A stretch of 64,000 nucleotides of DNA. Source: Rhipicephalus microplus (Eukaryota; Arthropoda; Arachnida; Ixodida; Ixodidae). The stretch spans positions 55,033,271-55,097,270 of the forward strand of contig NC_134705.1 of the NCBI RefSeq assembly GCF_043290135.1, given 5' to 3'. Under the pieces are notes generated by a model, which worked only from the letters and a program-made list of their open reading frames with translations, had not been told where the DNA came from and ran no database searches. Positions 23,878 through 35,213 of this stretch are shown here, piece by piece (position 1 is the first letter of the stretch; each line of letters begins with the position of its first letter). The translations under genes and the position numbers were made by a program.

Positions 23878-25161
23878 CTTTTGTGGAAAGTAGGATGCAT
23901 CTTGCGTGAAATAGGTGCGATGGAGAGCGACTTTCTGACGTACAGCGGGATGCGCTTTTTCTGGTTTGCATCGGCGATAAACGTGTCGCTGTAGTTGAGG
24001 TACCGGAGCACCAACCCCCCGTGGGCGTCAGCTTTAGCTTCACCACCTGACTGTTCCTATGCGCTTCGATGAGCTCTTTCCACGTGTTGTGGACGCCCAT
24101 CTTTAAGAGACGTGTGGTAGAGGCCATCGGCGGATGTCCCAGGGCTACTTTAGTGGCCTTTCTTATCATGATGTTAAGTTTTTCAAGTTCAGCGGTTTTC
24201 AAATTCAGGTACGGCATGCCATACGTGATGCAGCTGGTGGACAGAGCTTGCCTTATACGTAGCGTGTCGTGCTCTTTGAGCCCGTTTTGTTGATTCGCGA
24301 TCCTCTTAACGAGGTGCGTGAGTTGTGATATTGTCCGTAGGAGTCTCGGTAGGATGGCAGCTCCCGATCCATTCTTGTAGATGTGAACTCCAAGTACTCG
24401 CAGGGTCTCGACTTTTGGAATTAAGGTCCCTTTCAGCGTTACGCTAGGGTTGGGTTCATCGTATAGAGGAGGTCGGCCTCTTGTTTTCGCTTTGAGGACG
24501 AGGTGCTCAGATTTCTTGTAGCACAGCAGAGACCACAGTTTCTGAGATACCATTCAATGGTATCTACGAAGGTTTGTAGGCAGGTCTTTTGTCTCCCAGA
24601 GTTCGAAGCCCTGGTTCAGAGCGCGATGTCATCAGCATAGATCGCGTGCATTAAAACCTGGTATTTTCTCGAGAATTTTTAGCAGATTGATCATAGCCAC
24701 ATTGAAAAGTAACGGCGAGATGACCGAACCCTGCGGCGTGCCTTTTTTCGGTAGTTGGAAGCTTTTGTTGCGTATGTTGCATATGCCGTTGCCGTACGGT
24801 CCGTTAGAAAGTTTCTGACATACGTGTAGGTTCTAATGCCGCAGCCAACGCCTTCGAGGTTGTTGAGGATCGCGTCGTGGCTGACATTATCGTAGGCCGC
24901 CTTGACGTCGACTCCGTGTATGGAGTACTTTATTCGGTGGGTGAGGTGATCAAGGAGGTCTTCTTTGAGTAGTAAGAGCACGTCGTGCGTCGAGAGATCC
25001 TGCCTGGTGCCGAAAATGGTGTCCGGTAGGTGTCCACTGTGTTCCAGGTACTTTGTTAAGCAGTCGTGGACAATGTGCTCGAAAAGCTTTCCCACGCACA
25101 AGGTGAGAGAAATCGGGCGTAGGTTCTCAATGTTGACTGGTTTGTTAGTCTTAGGGATCAT
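23870..25161 (-). pseudogene. LINE-B reverse transcriptase
   Basis: 25161-24691 encodes the RT fingers and first palm block (MIPKTNKPVN, LRPISLT, GVDVKAAYDNVSH). About 24740-24600 holds GTPQGSVISPLLFN and, one frame over, IYADDIAL followed by a stop. 24553-23870 encodes the thumb and connection (VETLRVLGVHIYKNG, LSTSCITYGMPYLN). At least three frame changes. It would copy the LINE RNA if intact. Confidence 0.78.
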
Positions 25162-25694
25162 GGTGATTTCTGAGTGCTTCCGTACCGCAGGTAGCTATCC
25201 TTTGTCCCAGCAGTCGTTGTAATATTGGAGAAGAGCCGTGGTGGCCTGGTGCGGTAGGTTGCGCAAGTGCTTGTTGACGATCCTGTCTATTCCTGTGCTG
25301 GTATTTCTAGTCAACTTCGTTAGGGCTATGTGCAGTTTAGCCTGGCTGAAGGGCTGGTCGAGTTCAGTGATTGGTGCGCCAGCGTATTCTTTGGTGTGAA
25401 TTGAAGCCCCAGTGGGTGCATCACCACAGAGCTTGTTTTGTATTTCTTTTAGGAGGTGTTCTTCTGTACCGGCGTAGTTTCGAATAAGCCTATGAAAGTG
25501 CTGCTTCTGAGCTGCTTTGGAGGGTCGCGTGGCTCGAAGTGTGGGTAGCAGATGCCAGGTCTTCTTGTGCTCAGCGTCCCCTGCAGCTTGTCACAGAAGG
25601 CGTGCCAGTTCTGCCTGGCCAATTGGTTCGCATAATCTTGAGATTGCTCGGTGAGGAGAGAAATGCGTTTCCGTAACTTTCTGTTTACTTTTTG

Positions 25695-26670
25695 CTACTT
25701 CCACCGTTTTAGAAGTCCTCTTCTAGGCTCCCAAAGGTGGAGGAGATGTGCGTCGATGGCGGGTGTGTCGACGTCAAGCTGTATGTTCTTAGTGTAGCGT
25801 TCGGCTATGTTGAGCACATTCCTAAACCAGTCTTCAATGTCAATTATGGTAGTTTCAACGTCGAGGTCATTACTAAAGGACTGCCATTCCGTTAACTGCA
25901 CTATTCCAGTCTTGGACTGTTTACGAGTGAGCGGTACAGAGAGTCGGATGATGTGATAATTACTACTTAATGTTTCCGGTAGCACACTCCACTCTGCCCC
26001 TGTGACGTTCGCCGTAAATGTGAGATCGGGATCTGTATCCCTGGAGACGCTGTTCCCTATTCTCGTCTTCTAAAGAGGGTCGTTCGACAGGGTTAGTCTG
26101 TGATGTTGAGCAGTATCGTGCACCCTAGAACCCTTCCTCGTGGCGATATGATAGCCCCATGCCGTGTGAGAGGCGTTAAAGTCTCCCATTATTATGATCC
26201 GGTGGCAATTCGTGCATTTCCTGATTTCTCATATGAAGTGATCGAAGTCTGGTAGTTGGTCTCGTGGAGGGCTGCATATATTGGTTATGAAAAGACTTTG
26301 CTGCGTCTTTCGTTACGGCAGAATCTCTATTAGGGTATGTTATATCTGAGTGTCCTAGTATTCGTGTTTTTGAGTTGAAAGTGTTTTCTTGACAAGTGTG
26401 GCAGTGCGTTGGGTTTGTGCTCATGTCGTGTACCCTTGCTGTCGTACGTTCTGTGGGTTCGCTTCCTGAAGTGCAATGATGTCTGGTTGGTTAAGCTTGA
26501 TGAATTCTTGTAGGCGTGCGTGTCGAGGGCGGTATGACTGACAGTTCCATTGCCATATGCGTAAAGTTGAATGCTGGTTCTTATACTTATGCCTAAGGAC
26601 TGCTATCTTCGATTGATTCGATGTCACGCCTGCGATCGTGACTCGGCGGGACTGAGCGAGAAGCATTGTG
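25695..26670 (-). pseudogene. LINE-B APE-type endonuclease
   Basis: The frame 26666-26421 has RIWQWNCQSYRPR and PDIIALQE, the N-terminal motifs with the metal-binding Glu. The degraded middle, readable near 26190, holds an IMGDFNASHTAWG block. The frame 25985-25695 holds the C-terminal LPETLSSNYHIIRL block, where the usual SDH appears as SNYH. Out-of-frame joins and the altered catalytic block make it inactive. Confidence 0.72.
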
Positions 26671-27496
26671 ACTGTTTGCTCGTGCCTTCTTCCGAGTCAT
26701 TTGGCGTGCGTTGTTCAAGCTGTCAAAATGTGCCATGGTTACGTAAGTTTTCTTCACGTGCGCGATGAAATTGTTGACTTGCGCAGCAATCCCATCAATT
26801 TTGGCATTATGCGTAGTGATCTTGTGCTCACAGAATAAAGCTGTTTTTTCTATTGCTGACTGGACAACCTTTTTCATCGTGACATGCATGTTATTCATGA
26901 AAAATTCTTCGAGTATCGTGCACCTTGCGTTCACTAGAGCTTGGACGCCTACCTTGGTCAGTATCGTTGCCGGCTCTGTGCTTGAGTTTGTTTGTTCTTG
27001 ATATTGTCGTTAGGCATTGTCCGAATGTCCTTGCTGATGCGTGCACTATTCAAGTAGTTTTTCAATGAGCTCTTGTTGTCGTTTTTGACTCTGAAGCAGT
27101 TTATTTATGAGGCTTTGCTGGCTTTCCAATTAGTTATGAAGATTCTGCAGCTTTTTTTCCTGATTTTTCAGTTTATCTTAAAGAACCTGTATGGGTGAGG
27201 TGTCCAACTTCGAGGAGGTTAAGCTACTGCTGTCATTAGATCCACTTGCCATGGTAGCGTAGCTCGCACGTTTAACGGAACGTGAGCGTGTGCGAGAGCG
27301 GGAGCGCGAACTGGAACGCAGTATTGATTTGGATCTGCTGCGCGTAGAGACGGAACGCGTGCGAGAGTGGGAGCGCGAACTGGAACGCAATATTGGCTTG
27401 TATCTGCTGTGGATCTGAGCTACGAGAATTTTTTTCGAGTATGTGCTCGAAGAGTTCTTGTTTTTCTGGAAATAGAAAAGAAAAAAATGCTATCAT
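26593..27496 (-). pseudogene. LINE-B ORF1, RS-rich and coiled-coil protein
   Basis: On the minus strand the N-terminal part (27400-27178) is rich in Arg-Ser dipeptides and includes SYATMASG. Next come a likely coiled coil (about 27170-27020, Leu/Lys/Gln heptads interrupted by stops) and a helical region (26934-26593). No CCHC knuckle is visible. A ~69-bp tandem duplication lies within the RS part (27287-27410). The 5' end is probably truncated near 27475. Confidence 0.55.
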
Positions 27497-27624
27497 ATAA
27501 TTGTATCACCTGTGCACTTTCATACATGCAACTGCCCTAATTACTATTTGTACTTTTTCAACGTTCCAGTATTGGCACTACATCTGGCACTTCATCGCCT
27601 TGTGCTTTGTGGCTCCAGCAAAAT

Positions 27625-27840
27625 TGACAGATAAATATGAGGGACTTTACGTCCCAAAACATCGATGTGATTATCTGAGACACCCTAATGGAGGATCATC
27701 TATGTTTTTCAACGTGCACGGACATCGCCCAGTACACGCACCTTTACCATTTCACCTCCATTGAAATGAGACTACCGCGGCTGGGATCGCACCCGCGACC
27801 TTGGGATAAGCAGCCACCTACTCCAGCCACCGAGTTTCCA
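27625..27840 (-). repeat. tRNA-derived SINE, diverged copy
   Basis: It shares blocks with the copy at 29240-29470: TTACGTCCCAAAA/GGGCCCAAAATCATG, GTGATTATCTGAGAC/ATGATTATGAGAAAC, CAACGTGC/TTAACGTGC. On the minus strand the tRNA-like head has a B-box-like CGGGTGCGATCCC at 27783-27795. I recognise this family as very common in hard-tick DNA (memory-based). Confidence 0.7.
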
Positions 27841-29239
27841 AGGGGGACAAGGTTGACAGATTAACAACGACTATTAGTGATCAGGCCGGGTTGTTAAGCG
27901 TACTACTCAGACTGATACGTACATTGAAATAGCTGGAGGACTTTTATTTGTATGCTCACTACTGGTGTATACGCACTTCAAGCATTGTGCAGTACGCCCG
28001 GCTGTAGATCCTTTTCGCTGAAGATAGAAATGTGTATTGTTAATTGCATTCTGAAAGCAATGTTTCCAAGTAGCCTTGAGTTTAGTGCCCCAGAGTAGTT
28101 GTCATGGTCAGCAATCAAAACTTTCATGCTCGGTGCTGCAACCTAGTAACCTAGTAACTGCTGAGCCAGCAGAGTGTCATTGTTTTTTTTTTTACTTGGT
28201 TGCTAAGGGAAACAGAAGCACACCGAAAATGACCTTGTGTAAACTCTGGACCTAGTACAAGAGTGAAATAAGAATTTTACTCTACCTTATGTGCACATTT
28301 CTATGCTAATCTCCCCTCTAATGTTATGCCACTGCCTGCCAGTCTTCTCCTAAAATGGATCTCGATGTACAATTTATGTACTTTCATGTACTGTTCACCC
28401 CACTAAACCTCCTTACTATGTAAATAGTTTCTCACTTTTGTAGCTGCGTGGTTGCCGCCACCGCCTTGAAGTGCTGCTGCTGCGTTTCTGTGGCTCACCT
28501 ACATTTTAAAATGACATAACCTAACTTGTACCTAATGTTGCACAAAAGTCTTCAGCCATTTTGTGGTCACTAAATGCATGGTTGATACCTTTAGGAGTAT
28601 CAAATATAGTTTAAATGGCATATACTGCAGTGAAATTTGCCTAGTGAACTGTATCTCGTGAAACGTAAACATTCTTTATTTCTTTTTAACACAATAATCA
28701 TGCATAACAGACAGTGTTGTGCCCCAACAATAATGCGTGACAGTCTTTGTGGCCCTCCACACAATGAGTTTTCTAAGAAAGTATTTGTGGATGTATCATT
28801 GCAGAGGGCATGGTTTTTTCCTCTCAAGGTAATCTAATTTTTAGCTTGGAAGCATTACACAATTATGTTTAAAGTTATCTGCACTTTTCTATATCAGCAT
28901 GTCATCAAAGTACTACGCTTCAACTAGTGAAAAACGATAGTTTTTTGAAACTATTGCGGTGAATACGAAGATTGCGGCCAAAAGTACGGTTGTCTTTGTC
29001 CTTCGTTCACCGGACCTCCATCTGGAGCTGCCCCATTTTAGAGTGTATCAGGCCAACGTGCACAAGCTTAGACTGTGTGCAGCATTAATTCCAAGTATCC
29101 AAAAGTAATTGCTAATACCGCTGATGTGCTTCTGTGTCTTTTCATTAGGTGAACTGCTGCTTTCACCTTCTTTCAGTCGCTTTAAAATTTACAAAATTGT
29201 CTAATTTTTTCTCAGATATGCATTCCTAATTGTTATGTG

Positions 29240-29470
29240 GTGATATTGGGCCCAAAATCATGATATGATTATGAGAAACGCCATAGTGGAGGGCTTCGAA
29301 AATTTCAACCACCTGGGGTTCTTTAACGTGCGGCCTACTCAGGCCTACTTCGCACTCAGGCCTACAGCATTTTCACTTCTATCGACAGTGTAGCTGCCGC
29401 AGCCGGGATTCAATCACGGGACTTGCGGGTCAGCAGATGAGTACCCTAGCCTGTAGACTACTGCAGCAAT
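29240..29470 (-). repeat. tRNA-derived SINE, better preserved copy
   Basis: On the minus strand the head reads A-box-like TACAGGCTAGGGTAC (about 29441-29455), then CTGACCCGCAAGTCCC and a B-box-like GTGATTGAATCCC (29405-29417). The body has ACCCCAGGTGG and CTCCACTATGGCG. The A-to-B spacing is about 35 nt, as expected for an internal polymerase III promoter. The body is not tRNA-like. Confidence 0.75.
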
Positions 29471-30101
29471 GCCAGATTTGCATTCCTGCACATGTTAAAT
29501 TTGTTCAGTACCTTTCTTGGTGCCCAAAAGTTACTTTAACTGCATGCGTAAATTATGTGCATGATGACTGGATGATTCGTTTTACTCTTTGAAGATGCAA
29601 ACAAAACTGTGCAAACTGTAAAAGCAAAAGATGTGTGCTGGCTTATCTGCATATACAATGGACAGACTGTCTACTGTTAAAAGAAACGCTTGCATGCTTC
29701 ATATGTTTTCGTTTCACATTCTTGCATGAGCATCGGGACTTAGATTTGCATAGTGTTATAAGTGCCTGTGATTTTTAACTACTTTCGCCAGCCTAGCACT
29801 ATGTAAAAGCATTGTTATATTTTTGCTTTTGAAAGGCCAGCAACAAGAACTGAGATTCTTGTTGTGTTCTTTTACAAACAGACCGTATTGTACATGGCTT
29901 TCGCGGAATAGTGAGGTATGGGCACTTCATGCAGATGGCTTGATTGCAACAAGCATGTACATGCCTCAAGGATAGAAAAGGCTTGTCAACAACAATTCTC
30001 CAAACTTTTTCTCAAGACTGCACGCACCTGTACATACGTTTTGTACTACTCTTTATTATTGTATGCATAAACAGATACGGGTAGGGTCACATATGTTGTC
30101 A

Positions 30102-31018
30102 AGGGGATTTGCGGCCACAAGTAGCAACTGTCTAACCACTGCTTTCTACCGTTTTAGCATTGCAAAGTTCGCCTCGTGCTGACTGCCGCCTGGCTGCTTA
30201 TCGAAGATAGAAGACCGAAGCGATCGTGACCGTGCCATGTCCGTGACGCTGACCAACCACGTGATTTCAGCGACGACAGCGCCTTCAGACCCATAAAACC
30301 GAACTGAAGCGACGAACCACCGGGATTTGCGGTCAAAAGTGGCAACTGTCTAACCACTGCTTTCTACCGTTTTAGAATTGCAAAGTTCGCCTCGTGCTGA
30401 CTGTCGCCTGGCTACTTATCGAAGATAGAAGACCGAAGCAATCGTGACCGTGCCATCTCTGTGACGCTGAGCAACCACGTGATGTCAGCGATGACAGCGC
30501 CTTCAGACCTAAAAAACCGAAGTGAAGCGACGAACCACCGGGATTTGCGGTCAAAAGTGGCAACTGTCTAACCACTGCTTTCTACCGTTTTAGAATTGCA
30601 AAGTTCGCCTCGTGCTGACTGCCGCCTGGCTGCTTATCGAAGATAGAAGACCGAAGCAATCGTGACCGTGCCATCTCTGTGACGCTGAGCAACCACGTGA
30701 TGTCAGCGATGACAGCGCCTTCAGACCTATAAAACCGAAGTGAAGCGACGAACCACCGGGGTTTGCGGTCACAAGTGGCAACTGTCTAACCGCTTCTTTT
30801 TACCGTTTTAGAATTGCAAAGTTCGCCTCGTGCTGACTGCCGTCTGGCTGCTTATCGAAGATAGAAGACCGAAGCGATCGTGACCGCGCCATCTCCGTGA
30901 CGCTGACCAACCACGTGATGTCAGCGACGACAGCGCCTTCAGACCCATAAAATCGAAGTGAAGCGACGAACCACCGGGATTTGCGGCCACAGGTGGCGAC
31001 TGCTTTCTACCGTTTTAG
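30102..31018 (+). repeat. 218-bp tandem monomer array upstream of LINE-C
   Basis: Four full monomers starting at 30159, 30377, 30595 and 30813, each exactly 218 bp apart, preceded by a ~55-bp partial unit and ending at 31018. Monomers differ by only a few percent. Each has an E-box CACGTG (first at 30258-30263) and, about 30 bp later, a TATA-like site: CATAAAA, CTAAAAA, a perfect TATAAAA (30728-30734), and CATAAAA. The array ends about 67 bp before the LINE-C ORF1 Met. It is best explained as a multi-unit 5' UTR promoter like L1 monomers; promoter activity is inferred. Confidence 0.85.
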
Positions 31019-31084
31019 GTAGGAATTTTTATTGTTATAGCTGCTACTGAATTTCATGTGGCCTGCAGATCCCTCTTTTTGAAC

Positions 31085-32008
31085 ATGGGTATTGATGAGT
31101 GTAGTTATCGTACTCGCATTGGTTTGTTCTTTGCTTGCCGAGTGCCTAAATGTTTCTTCGGCAGCCGTTTCTCTGCCGGATCAGGTCTTATCCGTGTACT
31201 CAGCCCTAGGCCCTCGACTCTCTTGCTGTCAATGTGCCTTGCATTGCTACTGCTTTGTGCTAGCGACGTGGAGGCAAATCCCGGTCCTAAGATCGAGGAT
31301 GTTCTCAGCTTGATAAAAAAGTGTCATGATGAAACCAAAAATGAAACCAAAAACTTCATCTTAACTGAAATCGAACAGCAGATCACAAGCATTGAGTGCC
31401 GCCTCTCAAGCCTAGAAAACACCGTTCACAAAGTATTGGACCTGACAGGAAACGTTGAAACTGTCATCGACACTGTTCAGGAAATAAAAGAAAATGTTTG
31501 CAAGACGAACGAAGGTCTTGCTGACGTCATGGACGATATGAGCAATCGAATGAGGCGTAATAACCTTATAATCAAAGGCCTTCCAGAAGAAGAGAACGAA
31601 GGGTATGCGGAGTCTGAAAGAATAGTAAAAAAATTCTTTTCAACACATCTGAAAATTGAGGCTAGTGACATCGAACGTCCTCATAGATAAGGAAAACCCC
31701 GACCCGACTTTAACCGCCCTATTATAGTGAAGTTTTTGAACTTCAAATCAAAATTAGAAGCTCTGTCTAGCGCCCCAAAGTTGAAAGACCTACAAAAGCT
31801 CAAAGTCTGGCTTGAGGAATATTTCTCGCCAGAAGTCCAACTTGCCAGAAAGAAGTCACGCGACTACGCTGAGGCTCAACGTAAAGGCGATGAAAAATAT
31901 ACGGTGCGCTTTTACAACCTTCAGATGCATGGTTGTACCTTCTGTTACGTCTCGGTAAATGATTGCGTTGTCATGGTGTCAACAAATAAACAAAGCCCTC
32001 CTGAATGA
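31085..32008 (+). pseudogene. LINE-C ORF1 (2A-like leader plus coiled coil and L1-type ORF1 domain)
   Basis: Start chosen at ATG 31085; the frame is open further up to a GTG at 31058. Residues about 44-59 are hydrophobic (LLLSMCLALLLL) and lead into DVEANPGP, a 2A 'stop-carry-on' motif at residues 61-68. A coiled coil follows (about 70-150), then NNLIIKGLPEEE and, after an in-frame TAA at 31688-31690, RPIIVKFLNFKSK and FSPEVQLARKKSRDY, which resemble the L1 ORF1p RNA-binding and C-terminal domains. The protein is expected to bind LINE RNA. The single nonsense codon is the only visible defect. Confidence 0.82.
31265..31288 (+). other. 2A-like ribosome-skipping motif (DVEANPGP)
   Basis: Asp-Val-Glu-Ala-Asn-Pro-Gly-Pro matches the D-x-E-x-N-P-G-P consensus, including the invariant NPGP. 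It directly follows a hydrophobic, signal-peptide-like stretch. This is the arrangement described for CR1-like LINEs of sea urchins and other invertebrates, where 2A releases a short leader from ORF1. Skipping should occur between Gly and the last Pro. Confidence 0.88.
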
Positions 32009-32038
32009 CCCTGTAAAACACGTCACCACACGCCAAAC

Positions 32039-34853
32039 TTGTCAAAATCGGTCTCGGTACTTTTATTTAATTTTCGCCACGTTTATAAAAAGCTTGTTGC
32101 AATAAACGCCCTCGTGTACGCGTACTCAGCTGATGTAGTCGTAGGTACAGGATCATGGTTAACCGAGGACGTAACAAACAGCGAACTTTTGTTTTCATCA
32201 TCGTTTGTTCTGTTTCGTAAAGATAGAATGGGTTGTCGAGGTTGTGGCGTTATTATTGCCATAAAAGAAACCTATCAGCCATCGCTTCTTTCCTCAGATT
32301 CTCCCCTTGAAATTGTCTTGGTTTCATCATATTTTGATCACATTCATTGCTTAATTGGTGCCTGTTACCGACCCCTAATTGCCGGCAGGATTTTGTTGAG
32401 CTTCTTCAGGAAGCCATTGATTCCATTCTCCTCAAGTTTCGTAATTGTTTTCTAATACTTAGTGGCAACTTTAACTATCCTTCAATCAACTGGGCCACTT
32501 TATGTGTCCCTACTCATCGTAATCGCCATGAACAGCTTAACTTTCTGCGCCTTCTCTATTATCACAATCTACAACAAATTGTGCAGGAACCAACACTTGA
32601 CAGCATTATTTTAGACCTTATAATAACCAAATCATCCCGACAGCAATAAAGTTGAGATCTTAGAAGAAATAAGTGATCATAGGACTGTTGACTGCTCTCT
32701 GCCTCTTCCGCATGCCAAGAAATCAAACGTTCGAAAAACTATACTTAACTACGCACGCGCTGATAAGCTTAACAGATTGCTGGAATCTTTTTCGGATGAA
32801 TTTATATGTAACTTTCCCAATCAGTCTACTGAACAAAATTGGTGCTTATTTCGTGACATATTAAAAGAAATAAAACGTCTTTAATTGTGTGCCGGTGATT
32901 ACAATAACTGAAAGAGCGGATGATCCATGGTTCACCCGTGACATTAAAAGATGGCTTAATTGAAAAAAGCGAGCGTATACTAAAGCGTCGAGAATGAACG
33001 CGTCGGAGGACTGGCAGAAGTATAAAAACTTTTCCAAACAAACAGAAACCGCAATTTCTGAAGCGAAAAATAAGTACTACAATGACACGCTACCTAACAT
33101 GTTCAAAACTGACCCTAAAAAGTTCTGGAGCACTGTAAATCCCAAGAAAAGAGAGTCGGTGCCAGCACTCTGTGGAGAGGATGGCAACACCCTGAGCTTA
33201 GCAGGCTGTGCTGAAAAACCTAACTTTTTTTTCTGAAGCTCACACAATCGAGAGACCACTCGATAACAACCTAAATTTGCCACAGCTAACTATCTCTAAT
33301 CAATTTTCTCCCATCACAATTACTGCACACGGCGTAGCTTGTGCAATAGATCGTTTAGCTCTTAAAACCAGCCCCGGCCCTGAAGATATTAGTGCTAAGC
33401 TTTTAAAACTAACCAGCCACTTCTCAGCCTCTTTGCTCGCGTTAATTTTTCAACAATTTTTAGATACCGGTAACTAACCAGAGGACTGAAAATTTGCTTA
33501 CATAATCCCAATATTCAAATCTGGTGATAATACTCAGCCCAATAACTACAGACCAATCTCTTTGACGTCCATATGTTGCAAACTTCTCGAACATATCCTA
33601 TTCACAAATATAATGGCTTATCTTAATTTAAATAACTTGCTCCCAAACAACCAACGCGGTTTTCGTCAAAAGTTCTCTTGTCAATCGCAACTTTTCGAAT
33701 TAATTACTGAGCTTCATTCTGCGCTTAACTCTTCCCGTCATGTCGATGCCATATTTATTGATTTCTCAAGGGCATTTGATAGGGTCCCCTACAAACGTTT
33801 GGAACTAAAAATTCGCAATCTGAAGCTTGAAAACAATAAAACACAATGGATACTGGAATTTCCTACTAACTGCTCTCAATCTGTAAAGCTAAATAGCTAC
33901 ATCTCGAACCCTACTAGCGTTTTATCCGGTGTTCCCCAAGGCTCGGTTCTTGGTCCTCCTTTGTTCTTAATTTACAATAATGACATAGCATGTAACATAA
34001 GTTCGCGAATTCGGCTATTTGCAGACGACTGCGTTATTTACAAAGAAATAACTTGCGCTACCGATAATATCAATTTACGATCTGACCTTGATAGGCTGGC
34101 CCAGTGGTGCGACACGTGGCAGATGTAAATTAATATAGGTAAAACTAAGCATTTGGAATTCAGTTCTGCTCTAATGCCTTTGTACAAGTCATACACCATA
34201 AGTGACATTCGAATTGATTCAGTACAATCGTGTAAATATCTTTGGGTATTTTTCACAGCCAATCTAAACTGGACCACTCACATTGAACATATCCCTACTA
34301 AAGCAATAAAGAAACTTGGCATCCTCAAAAGGCGATTATACCTTGAAAAACCTTAACAAAGAAACCTTAACAAAGTAACCAGACTGCATGCTTACGTTTC
34401 CCTGATAAGACCATCGCTGGAGTATGCTTCAATAATATGGCACCCTCACACTGAAAATTTAACTTATTTGGTTGAATCAGTTCAAAACAAAGCTGCGCGC
34501 TTCCTAACCTTGTCATACTCACCGTGTGAAAGCGTAAGTTTCATACTGAAATTGCTTAATCTGCCCTCCCTTGCCACGCGCCGCAAACTTGCAAGGCTAA
34601 GTTTCACTCGCTCTTCCACAGCAGCTTCCAGTTGGCGCGCAAGCATATCATCTCGCCATCACACATTTCAGCCCGTGTTGATCACCCTAACAAAGTTATT
34701 CCCATCTTCCCGAGAACGAAAACATACCAAAGCAAGCCCTTAGCACTGTCAATTACCAACAGAAATTCCTTGCCAGCTGATGTAGCCACTCTAACAGAAT
34801 CATCATCCTTTCTGAAAGCAGTAAAAGTGTTCTTAGAAGTTCCAATCGATTAA
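32039..34853 (+). pseudogene. LINE-C ORF2: endonuclease and reverse transcriptase
   Basis: The N-terminal endonuclease is readable at 32039-32455 (LFNFRHVYKK, SADVVVGTGSWLT), then, after a frameshift near 32380, at 32347-32649 (LSGNFNYPSINW, a changed GDFN). A linker with several stops spans 32650-33000. The RT lies in frame 1 from 33208 to 34356: LKTSPGPEDI, NNYRPISLTS, FIDFSRAFDRVPY, GVPQGSVLGPP and FADDC, with stops at 33475, 33487 and 34126. The C-terminal tail (QNKAARFLT) extends to 34853 in two frames. Inactive. Confidence 0.85.
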
Positions 34854-35213
34854 TGTAGTTATGCGGTGGTGTTGTTTATGTGAATTACTTGAATATTTTG
34901 TGTTTGTTATTTGCGCCTACACTTGTTACCTGGAGCCTACTGTATTTTGTTAAGGTACCTTTTTTTCTGCTGAGTTTATATATATATGTTTTTTTATTAT
35001 CCTTATCACCACTGTTGCGTGTACTCTTTTTTCAATTTTTTTATTTAAGCTTTAAATAATGATGCTTCAGAATATATATTGTATTTTCCACCTCTAAAAT
35101 ACAATACATGTGTAATTCTAATCCTCCCCTATGTAATGCCCTCCCGGGTCCTTAGAGTATGTAAATAAATAAATAAACAATAAATAAATAAAAATCAGAA
35201 CAATGTTATGCCT

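Larger units (their letters stand above)
22918..27475 (-). mobile_element. LINE-B, I/Jockey-group non-LTR element with RNase H, decayed
   Basis: Minus-strand order: RS-rich/coiled-coil ORF1, APE endonuclease, RT, RNase H, C-terminus. The sense 3' end has AATAAACGTTTACTCTCTC near 22918-22960, passing into a GA-rich tail. It is related in architecture to LINE-A but clearly a different family. Multiple frameshifts; the RT YADD is still readable at about 24628-24640. Confidence 0.82.
27476..30101. other. Non-coding DNA with SINE copies
   Basis: No supportable gene. It contains two tRNA-derived SINE copies (27625-27840 and 29240-29470) and a short stretch at about 28682-28715 similar to the left end of the 2396-2564 repeat. 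The rest is AT-rich and unassigned. Confidence 0.6.
30102..35209 (+). mobile_element. LINE-C, CR1-like non-LTR element with 2A-bearing ORF1
   Basis: Monomer array, ORF1, ORF2 (endonuclease then RT, no RNase H seen) and a 3' UTR of about 340 bp ending in an AAAT-repeat tail (35160-35194). Its length and architecture are those of a near full-length CR1-like LINE. ORF1 has one stop; ORF2 has several stops and shifts. Gypsy-A starts at 35214, a few bases after the tail, so Gypsy-A probably inserted next to or into it. Confidence 0.85.

Noticed and set aside
30154..30990. Four 60-67-codon minus frames at 218-bp spacing
   Set aside because: They are the same frame repeated by the monomer array, antisense to LINE-C, with no known domain.
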